Position numbers and translations under genes: made by a program. The notes under the pieces are model-generated. The model was given only the letters and a program-made list of their open reading frames with translations, did no database searches and was not told the origin of the DNA. A stretch of DNA of 64,000 bases from Corticium candelabrum (taxonomy: Eukaryota > Porifera > Homoscleromorpha > Homosclerophorida > Plakinidae): assembly GCF_963422355.1 (NCBI RefSeq), contig NC_085102.1, positions 777,898-841,897 on the forward strand. Direction: 5' to 3'. How positions within the stretch are numbered: position 1 is the first letter of the stretch; each line of letters opens with the position of its first letter. Shown here one piece after another: positions 25,129 to 36,659 of the stretch.

Positions 25129-28100
25129 AGCTAGTGCAATTAACTTACAGGGACTCCATTCAATCCAGGTTCACCTTGATCGCCTTTCTGACCAATAGGT
25201 CCCTATTGCCAGAAAAATAAACCTGTTTAATAATGTCAATAATGTCATTACTCTGAGAGAAAAGGTAGCTCTTACTACAGGCCCAACAGTGCCTTGAACT
25301 CCTTTCCAACCCTGATCTCCTTTGATACCCTGTTGACCACACCACACAAAGGTAAGAAACCTAGCTACTAGCACAAACAAATGATACAGCATTGGATACC
25401 TTCTCCCCTTGAAATCCCTTGTCACCTTTCAATCCAATCTCTCCCTTGTTGCCCTGAAACTCTATCCCAGTAAGTAGCTTACTGATCAGTCTTTTCAATA
25501 CTACAAACCTTTCGTCCCATTGGCCCAACCTCACCCTTCTTGCCAGTTAAACCAATGACACCCTGTAATCCTTGCGATCCTTTGTCACCTAAACTACCCT
25601 AACAAACAGCCGCAAGTTGTGCCCACTTATTTCATATACACAATTGAATTGTTATCAAACCTTGGGACCAGGAATGCCTACTGGCCCTTCCAGCCCTGTG
25701 TACCCCTGTTAGGTTGAACTCAATCACAATGCAATGCTAGCTATGATTGTACACACGTTCTATCACTTACTCTTTGCCCAGGAGGTCCACGTTGTCCACG
25801 AGGACCAACTGGGCCACGAACTCCCTCTAGCCCTTGTAAACCCTGCAAACAATTAAAGTAGGCAGTTCGATTACTAAAGCATTACATGTAATACACTATG
25901 CATACTATAGCTACAACAACAATTGCTTTTTTGTGTGACATGCACTGACTATCACCTGTGCACAACAATTTCTGCAAGTCTCTTTCTATGATAAACAAAA
26001 CCTCTACAGTGCAACAATAGTGCTTTTTCATCTCAAAGCTGTAGTCTTGATCTTTTATCCAGATGTATCATGCGTAAGTGAAGGACAGATGATCAAGTTG
26101 ACTGTGGCCTCAGGAGTATGAAGTAGAGTTTCATATATAACGCAGAAAGTTGGCTATTTCAACTGCAATTTCAAAAGTGATTTGTATGCAAAGATTTGGT
26201 TGATTTGTGAAGAACAGAACTGGCAATGAAACAAATCAAGACAAGCTGGCAGAGACTTCAACTAGTTAAACCCTCCGTATGTAAAACCTTCATGCATCCG
26301 TGAGTTAATTCCTTGTGTGATTCACATAAAACAGCCGCTTCCGTGTGAGATTATCCTGATTTTCATGCGGAGATGAAGTCTGGATGTGGTTCTCATGAGA
26401 AGTTCATGCGGTACAGGCTATTCCGCATGATCTTCACATAAAATGTTTGTTCAAGCTCCGCATGACTAATTGAGCTCCGCGTCCGCACTTCGCATGAGAA
26501 GTTGAGGTTAACTTATGCTAAATGACTGATGTTGAGGGCTATATATTCCGCTGACTTGCCTTTTCTTTTCCAACTGCAGTGTAGACTCATCAATGTCCCA
26601 TGTAGAGACCTTTTAGACATGTTCAAGTTCATTCAGTTGCCCACACTATCGCCAATGTAGGCGCCTACCAGACTAAGTCAATGAAATCTTCAACAGCACA
26701 TGCTCTGTAACATAGACGCGGGAATTTTATATCTCCATACATGACAGCATGTCGGGAACCAGATGTCAGTGTTCTTTTACTTCTTACCATCGCTACGGAG
26801 TGAAAAACCCTGAATCAAAAGGTAATCTACGTGTACAAGTCTCTGCCCATGATCTTGCACACATGCACAATGCATGTATGACACCATAGAGCTCGCGTCT
26901 AACGGAGTGACACCCTAAATCGCTCACATGAAACACTAACCCTAGTGTACACTACTTTCTTTCAGACAGCTTTCCGTTATGACCTTGGAGAAAAGCTGCA
27001 GAGCGTACTGTTGTAGGCAGACGTAGCTGCTACATTCTGACAAGTACAACGAAAGAGGAAGTCACAAAGTCATCAGATGCCAACAACAGGAAACACTTGC
27101 ATTGGACTCATGCGAAACTCCTACAACTGATGTACCCGTCGATCATGCGGATGCTCATGTGATCGAAGATCGTTCCATTCCTCATGCAAATTCATGGACG
27201 ATTCCACAAGCGATTCCTCGTTCGATTCCCCGTATGATTCCTCATGCGATTCCACGTGCGATTCCTCATGCAATTCCTCAGTGTTTGCTCATGCGACTGC
27301 ATGCTAGTCTCATGAGATACTCATGAAACGCTCATGTGAAACGCATGAAGATTTTACATAGGGCTAGCTATACCAAAAAATGGATATGCCAAAATGGTTT
27401 GACTAAATCAGCACTTTTAATTAACTAGCCAGTAACAGTACCATGGGAAAACAGCAATTATCTGTGAAGGAATTGTGTGACTATTTTGAACGCTTGAACG
27501 ACATTGCCTTTATTAGAGATCTACTGTGTCTATATACTCGCATATGCATCACTCTAGGGATGAATTTTAAGATTCACACAGAATGTGCAAATTTGTACGT
27601 GTACCAGAAGCTTATGCAATAGTTGCTTACGTTTTAGTCATTCCTTTACAGAAAGCATATCGTTTGTCGATAAGACAACTACGTTCAGGGAGGCGGCCAT
27701 AAGTTTTGCTCCAGTTGTCTGCATCAAACTCCATCTAACTTCACTGCAAAAGAGACATTTGATGGACTACGGACATATGCAGCTCAGAGAATCGGTAGAA
27801 GAAAAAGCAAACCGTGTTCCAGAAGATCACCATGAGTATCAATCAATTTTTACAATTTGAACAAACAGTGACTGTAGTTATTCTATGTCGTATTGGAGCT
27901 TTCTTTACATTGGAATAGCAGCATCATAAGAATAAACATAGGTATTAACTGCATGTCCCTGCCGGTTATATATCTGTTAGAATACTGGGTGAATACCAGA
28001 TGGATTTGGCCATTATTCCGCTGTATACAAGTCCCGGACCAGTACCAATTAATGTAATTACAAGTATATAGTTCCAGCTGAGGTCACAGCAGAAATCCGA

Positions 28101-31100
28101 CGGTATGCGCAAAAACCAAGGTCAAATTCACCTAAGTGTTCACAATGTCATACGCCTGGAATCCCTCCGTGATAAAGTCAGGATTACAGCGTATTGCCAG
28201 CCAGTACCACAGCGACCACTTCACATTGGGATGCTACATATATGCAAAATACCATGGTAGGATTGGATTCACAAACTATATGTTTGAAGGCAGCTGCTTC
28301 AAGTTCTAGAGCCAGTCGTTTCAAATTTTAATAAACTAACTGTTACAACTCAGAAATATCTTACTGTGTGGTGATTTAGAGTGACAACAATACTGTAGTA
28401 TCCTAGTAACTAGTATCTTAGTAACTATAGATATTAATGACTGGTATTTTAGCAGTAATTATATTCACAAGGATTTGCGAGTTGTGGTAATCAACTTTGT
28501 GTGTTGTCTTCCCTCTATTGAGCAATTCTCTGTGTCTCCTCGCTCCAGATTGGTGCTGCAAACAGTTTGTGTTGCAGTAGAAGTAACTGGCAAAGTCGGT
28601 CTTAGGATTCAACTCATTTGAGAGACTTTGTAAATCTATTGGCTCTTTCAAAGAAGAGGAAAACGAAGACTCACTCCCTTAGACATTTTGACAGCTGGGT
28701 AAGGCAGTTCTTTTAATTTCTTGTGCAGTTGGCAGAGAACAATCATACTATCAATGAAGCAACTAAACGAAACCTGCTCACTAAGTGCCTTCATGAAGAG
28801 CTATGCCTTTGCCTGGAGAACGCTATTCTTCTGAAGGAGTTCAATGACTATACTATGGATAAACCGATTGAACAGGTTAGACCCTTTTTTTGCCGCAAAG
28901 TAAATGTAATGTAGAGTCCGTCTACATCGTCGAAAACAACAGCCGGATGAGTTGGTGCAGTTGTACTTTGATGGACTAAAGCAAATAGCATCCAACTGCC
29001 AGTTTACTGCTGCTGAGTATGATAGTCGCCTTCGCAATATATTTGTTGCTTGCCTATAGAGACGATCAGATGTTACAAAAGTTTTATGAAAAAGACGACT
29101 TACTTAGCAGGAGCCTGGAACAAGTTTTGGCAGATGCTTTAGTATTTGAAGGAGGTAAGGACAGTGTCTTAGCCACATGAGACAGTTATGCGTAATCAGT
29201 TCAATTCGTAGATAAGAGGCACACTAAAATTAGATCAGATAAAGGAAAGCCTAAAATAAGAAGAAGCTTCTGTTATATCTGTGGTGTCAAAGACCATTAT
29301 AGTTTTGAGTGTTCCTTGAAAGATCATCGAAGATTATTATTCTGCCCGAAGTGTGACAGATACGGGCATCTAAATCTGGATGTCAGAAGTTTACCAGCTC
29401 GCAGAAACCAATCTTTTCAAAGCAATGAAGAGACAATAAAAGGAAAGTAGCTGAAGCAAAACGTTCAGAATCTAATGAAAGCAGTGAAAATAATTCGGAC
29501 TCGTCAGAACAAGATATCGAGTCTGTGTGTAAAGAGGTTGCAATGGATGAAAACATCCATATCGCTGGAAACAAACTGGTCGTCAATGTTATCATTGAAA
29601 ACAAAATGATTCAATTTCGAGTAGACACTGGCGCATATGTGTCATTATGTCGAGGTCTGGATTTCCGGGTTAAGGGTACAGTAGTCCTCTGACGAGCAAC
29701 CGACTGTACCAGTATATGGCTGAGCGGTGTTGCTGTAAAAATCAATAGATTGTCTTCAACAGAAATTTGGCACTCCTTGGGAATTTACAAAGCAGAACGT
29801 GCATTGTCCATGACAGCACGTCTGTTTGTCGGACGAAACGACTGACCTGTAACTATACGCGCAAGGTGGAGACGAGTTACACGCTTAGCATCTTTGCTTA
29901 CACAAATGCATTGGAAACCTTAGCTAAGACCAGTAGGTTGGGGTAAAACATCAGTATACAAAATGTTATCACGTGATGAGATATGTCATTACATACACCG
30001 GCCGAGGGTTTAGCACCGTCGTGCTTCTCTATTCAATAATGAATGAGAAGTCTTGGATAGCGTTGGGAAAACCAAAACTATCAAAGAATACTCAGAAACA
30101 CGATGTACTTCAAAGGCACTATTTCAAAAACAGTACATTTCGACAATACTCCACCAATAACAGTGTTGTTCTATGTGAACCACGGCAAAGGATCAAATCT
30201 TTTAGGAATGAACTGGGTAAGAAAAACAGGTCTTTCTCAAGTATGTATTACATTTCTCACATCCTTGACCAGTCAACAAGTAACATTTTCTGTTGAAAGA
30301 CTGTCGCAGTTTCAATGTCGGTTAACGCGTGTTCTAGACACATTCACAAATGTTTTTGGTGATAATCTTGGCTGTTGTAGTCAGTCAGTTAGCATCCATG
30401 TTTGACCTGATGCTGAACTCAAGGTTTTTCCTTATAGAAGACCATCAATTCATCTTCGGAAAAACATTGAAGCGGAATTACAAAGAAATAGGTAAATGAG
30501 ATGTTTTGGAACCTGTTGATACAGCTTTATGTAGTCAAGTCATCTGGTACCATTAGAATTTGTGGGGACTTCAAGTCTCTCAATCGTTACTTGATAGTCG
30601 ATCAGCACCCAATTCTGCTTCCAAGTGACTCATTTAGTGTACTGATTGGTGGTAAATTTTTCACATAATTAGACCTATCTGATACTGATAATCACCTTAA
30701 AGTTGATGAGGACAGTCAACGATATCCTGTGATCAATACACATAAAGGCCTTTTAGATATCGTCTGGTCGACTTCCCCTTGGGATTAGCTCTGCACTGGC
30801 ATTGTTACAAAGAATTATGGATAAGGTGTTGAGTGGATTGAAAGCAACTGCAACGATATCACTATGAGAGGCACCACTATGATGAAGAGCACCTTCAAAA
30901 TCTAACTAATGTTTTAGAACGTTTGCGAGAAAATGGTATTCGTTTGAAAAAGTCAATTCTTTCAAGAGTCTATTGAGTACCTTGGACACATCATATTCTG
31001 AAGGCATTCGCCCATCTGACACTAAAATTCAAGCGATTCAACACATGCCAACCCCACAAGACGTTTCAGAAGTGAGACCGTTTTTGGGAATGGCAAATTA

Positions 31101-34100
31101 CTTCAGCAGATTCTTCCCAATGATGTCTGAATATATGGCTCCGTTCATAGAGTTACACAGAAAAGATGCCCCATGGGTTTGGAGTGCCATGACCCAATTT
31201 GCATTCGATCAACTCAAGCAACTGCTTATGAAATTGCCAGTTCTAACAATGTATGACCCAAACCATTCTTTGTTTGGCTTATGATACGAGTGAAAGAGGC
31301 ATTGGCTGCTGCATATTCCATTTTCGTCCTGATGGAAAAGAACGACCCATTGCATATGGTTCTAAACTTTGTCTAAAGCCGAAAAAAATTATTCGCAGAT
31401 TGAGAAAGAAAGTCTATCAATTGTATTTGGCACTCACGTGATTATTTGTTGTGAAGAAAATTCATTTTAAGAACTGACCATCGTCCGCTGACTACTATTT
31501 TGATAGCACTAAAATTACAATTACAATGAGAGCTAGTAGTCGTTTAGCAAGGTGGGCTCTGTTGCTGTCACAGTATGATTATCAAATTGAATATCAGAGA
31601 CCTACTAATCATGGTATGCAGATTGTCTATCTCGCTTACCTTTGGCGCAGGATGACGATATAGACTCTAGTCTTAATGGAGAGGACAAAACGAAATCCTA
31701 CATTGCTTCAATGGAAATGAAAATCCTTTAATTAAAACTGGCTCAATCCACTATCATCAACTTCTAAAGCATACTGAAAAAGACCACAATCTTCAAAAGG
31801 TTGTTAGATATGTTCGCCATAGTTGGCCATACAAACTGAAAAGATGCTGTGTCTACATCAACTGTCTCTGAGCAATGGGTGTGTTTGCTAAAGCATGACA
31901 ATGGGATACGCATGGTTGTGCCATCTGCAATTCGCCATCTTTTGTTACAACAGCTTCATAGAGCACATGCTGGAGCTGAGAATGAAAAAAACTTGCTCGA
32001 CGATATGTATGGTGGCCAGCAATAGACCAACAAATCGAAGCCATGGTTCGTAGATGTGATGTTTGGCGCTTTATTGTAACAATCTTTCACATCCTTGGCA
32101 GTTCCCTGATTACCCTTGGTAGAATTTGCATTTGGACTTTGCTGGACCTTTCCAAATTAGATGTGGTTAATTATTGGCCATTGACGCTCATTTGAAATGG
32201 CCAGAAGTTGTTAAAATTCAAAATGGGGCAACAGATACCATTGCCGCCTTAAGTCGAATGATTGGAATACCTCGACAAGTCGTAACAGACAACAGTCCCT
32301 AATTCGCATCGAAAACATTTCAAGAATTCTGCAAAATCGAATGGGATATTTCATTCACAAAATCCACCGTATCATCCACAATGTAATGGCCAAGCTGAGC
32401 AATCTATTCAATCATTCAAGAAGGCAGTGCGCAAAAGACTGGAAGAGCAAAATGCGAAACTAGATGATGTCGTTGATCAATTTCTGTCTGCCTATAGGAA
32501 TACTTGTCATCAGACGACAGAAGAGACACCAGCTAAACTTCTTCTGGGACACCATCTACGATGTTCATTAGACTTTCTTTTTCCGCCTTCGCCTACCAGT
32601 ACTCTGGAAACATCATTGAAAAGAAAAGTGCAAAAGTCACAAGCAAAGCAGAAAGAGTGTTATGATTATAGGTCAAGACCTCGAAACCTTCTCAAATTGG
32701 AGATAACGTTTTACTTCAACAAACAAAAAGGTCAAGAAAAACTAAATGGAGGCCAGCTACAGTTACTGGAATTTTTGACAAACAGTATAATCTGTGAAAA
32801 TAAATGATCAGGTTATAGAACGAAAAGTACACATTGATCAGCTGCAAGCAAGACCTATAGACGTAAGAAGACAGTCACTGGTTCTTGGTTTTGATGAACA
32901 TTTTACGAAACCATGCACAAGCAATGTGTCTCTATTACAACAAACTTCCTAGCGAGAGCAGTTCATAAGAAAAGGCCGCACACGAACCGAGACAGATTTC
33001 CACCAGGTCTACGAAAGGACAGCTGCCTAGATGATATGGTGAATGGGTATGACTGGAGATAATTTGAGTTTGCTATTTTATGTTATTGTTTAGGAAGAGA
33101 GGATATTGTAGCATCTTGGTAACTAGTCCTAGTAACTATAGATATTAATGACCAGTACTTTCGCAGTCATTGCATTCACAACAATTTGCGAGTTGTGTTA
33201 ATCCACTGTGTGTTGTCTTCCCTCCTATTGGGCAATTCTTTGTGTCTCCTCTCTACAAATACAACACTTACTACATGCACTAGATTAAGTAGAAAAAAAT
33301 TTCCTGATAAGCACGTGCAACAACGTATACACATAAACAAACTACACCAATTTTGTACGTGGTGGTGCACATAACTCAAGGCATTTCTCATCAAAAATTT
33401 CAACTACATTAAAACAATACCTGAATTCCTATAGATCCTTTTGACCCCTTTTCACCAATTTCACCTTTTAGACCCTGTAAATGTCACCCTCCTATGTTAA
33501 TTGTAAAGGCATTGCACAGAACATTAAAAAGTACTGGCAGGCCTGGAAATCCTCTCGCTCCCTTATCGCCTTTATGGCCACGTTCACCCTTGTCACCAAC
33601 TTCTCCCTGTTAATAGAAAACTGTTTATCACTGCTGTTACATAATCCTAATACTATACCTTTGAACCTTCACTGCCATCTCTTCCAGGATCCCCTCGAGT
33701 TCCCTAATAGTAAATCAACAAGAACTCAACAAATATATGTATAGATATGTATATATATATACTATAGCCAATTACTTTAGCACCCATCGCACCAGGTGCA
33801 CCAAATGAACCCACTGGACCTCGGACACCTTCAGGACCTAGTGGACCCTGCATTTAACAATACTAGTCAATACCGGTAAACAGAACACCTGCCTCTCAAC
33901 TCATACCTGTTCTCCAGGTGGGCCAGCATGACCAGGCTCACCTATTGCACCCTATAAAATCAATCAATGCAAACACACTATAGCAACATGCAGGTATGCT
34001 GTAATATATACCAGTAGATACATGTATAAAATGCACACAAATTGACAATAGAGATTAGCCAGACACAAAACCTACAATATCCATCGTTCGTAAATTTCAA

Positions 34101-36586
34101 CTACATTTCTATTGCAAACAACTAACTAAACATTGACACTCACATGCACTGCACACTGTCGTAATTTATATTAAATGCAAAACAAGAACTCTACAACTAC
34201 TAAGTGCTGCTTCAAAGTACGTCTTACCCATTTAGGTACATGCTAAAATGTTGTAAACGCTAGCACATGAGCCTATCCATACAGTTATTGCCAACTTCAC
34301 AGGCACACAACACATATGCACTTTACTTAATTAAGCATGTAACTTTCCTAGGTTTGTAAAGAAGACTGATGCAGTAGCATGTCAATGTCATTATTTGAAC
34401 AAAGTTCACAATCACTTTATTTCATTTAATGACATCCTGACAAAGTAGGCAGCAGTCTCACCAGTGCTCTGTTGTCACATGCAGCATCCTGGAGATCAAC
34501 TCTCTCTGTCAGTTGGCTAACTTCTTGTAATTACTGCTGAGATACTGTTCCAATTGTCTGCTCATTTTGTGTGTGTGTGTGTGTGTGTGTGCGCACGCAC
34601 GCGCACGCACGCGTGTGTTTGTTGAACTACACCAACAACAGTAGTTTCACAAGTGAATTCTTTTTAAATGTGACAGAACTGTATGATAATGACTAAATGG
34701 TATGTGAATAAAGATGAAACATTTACAGGTGTCTGTAATTACTGTAATCCTTGAAATTTTAGTAAGTGATTTAATTCGTGCATTTTGTAAATGAGAAAGT
34801 TATGAAATTCAATAGCATACAATTTTTTTAGTAACACTGAACTTCGGCTAGAAAAGCGAAAGTGCACACACGATGTCATTAAAAAGCAAATTTTCCTCTG
34901 AGAGTGACTTAATTACCACTAATTAGCAGTACTAACACATGACATATAACTTACCAAATTTTCTCCCACATGAAGTGCATGCAATCAATGCAAATTTACA
35001 AAAGTTGATTACTTACTAAAATTTCCATGATTACAGTAAAAACAACTATGCCACAACAAGAACAAGTAAACTAAGCATGAATGAATAGCTAGACGAGACA
35101 AATGCAAAACCAAAGGTGTGTTTATACACAGTCACTGAAACAGACTTAATAAGACGACTTGACAAAGCAAGAGAACTTACTAGTAGTGGTTAAGGCTGTT
35201 TCTATCATGCACTGTCACGCTACCAAAAGTAAGTCAACTTACAAGGCATGCACATCACAAGCAAGCCTCTTTCAGGACTTTGCAGAAACACCTCTGTTGT
35301 ATATAATTACAGTTCATTTCTACAAATGTTTTGCTCTCTAGTAATGCATCTTCAGGCCTGCTTCTGGTAAAGAAGCGTCAGAACTAACAAAATATTGAAC
35401 AATTGATAACATTACAAGTGGATATGCTACCACGCACTACTTCCACATGATCATGTGATGTCACTGAACTTAGGGTGCATTTCTTTTGCCTCTTCTGCTC
35501 TTCTGGAAGAGGTCAGAAGAGTCACGCGACCTCTTCTGGTTGTTTCTTTTGCTTCTCCCCCCTTCCTCTAAAGTGTTAGAAGAGGCACGAGACCTCTTCT
35601 GGCTCTTCTGGTTGAAAGGCGGAAGAGGCAGAAGAGAAGAGGTCTCGTGACTTGTGAGACATGCGCATTAAAAACGCGCGTATTGATGGAGCCGTACGAG
35701 CGTCCTTCGCTTCCATTGCTTTGGAAACCAAGTGGTCTTCCAGCAATATCAAGTCCCACAACTACAGCTGCTGCTAGTGAGTGTTCTCCAAGGACCCCTC
35801 TAAGGAACCAGAACGGAGACAACGGTTGTAAAAGTCGCCTCTTCGAGTAGAGATCCAATTTCTTTAGTGAAAACCTTATTTTGCTAATTAATTTCACAAC
35901 TAGAGTACGTCTGGACGTGTAAACTATTAATGCGCATGCTCAGCTCTTCTTGGTCCTCTTCTGGTCATTTCTTTGGCTTGGCTCTTCTGATCAGACTGCG
36001 CATGATCGACCTCTTCTGTTCTCTTCTGACACTTCTATTCCAGAAGAGCAGAAGAGGCAAAAGAAATGCACCCTTACCTAATACCCCATTTACACGAGCA
36101 CACATACCGATCCAAGCCATGCCACACGGCACAACCCAGTATTCCAGCCCAAGTTTACACGACACACTCTGTACAAGCGAGCCACTGCTGTTAATGGGCA
36201 TGTCATTAACCTGTGTTAGCTACTTGAGATTGACATAGCTCGAGTTAGCTCACGTTTTCAATGGACAGAAGCCACGGTGCTCATGTTATTTTCTCTATGG
36301 CTTTATAAAAGTCATCTCGAGAAATGCGTAGGCCATACGTTGTCCTATTCATACGAGATGTCGTACTATTCGTAGGAGAGGTAGGTCTATAGGAGACGTA
36401 GGTCTATCGCCAGGCGACAGCTACAGAAACAGAGTTCAAAAGATTCGTTTCTTGCACATCTTGGTCGCTCCACAATCGGATAAGACACAGCTACAGTCTG
36501 TCTTGCTCTACTCCATTGTACCATTTTTCTATTCATTTATTTATTATCTGCGTCGCACACAGCACTGGTGCAAATAATTAATTTAT

Positions 36587-36659
<73 letters not shown>

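Larger units (their letters stand above)
28394..33257 (+). mobile_element. Full-length Ty3/gypsy element with short LTRs
   Basis: Direct LTRs at 28394-28547 and 33117-33257 (TGTAG start, CA end) are flanked by AATAC at 28389-28393 and 33258-33262, a perfect 5-bp duplication. A purine tract AGGAAGAGAGGA precedes the 3' LTR. The interior carries gag, zinc knuckle, protease, RT, RNase H and integrase remnants in order. It is inserted antisense in a collagen intron. Confidence 0.87.

Noticed and set aside
24834..25220. Open frames of Cys-Val and His-Thr repeats
   Set aside because: Same artefact from the compound CA repeat next to the collagen exon.
27102..27326. Protein with Ile-Pro-x-x tetrapeptide repeats
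   Set aside because: The frame is a by-product of the 12-bp minisatellite; the surrounding element is non-coding.
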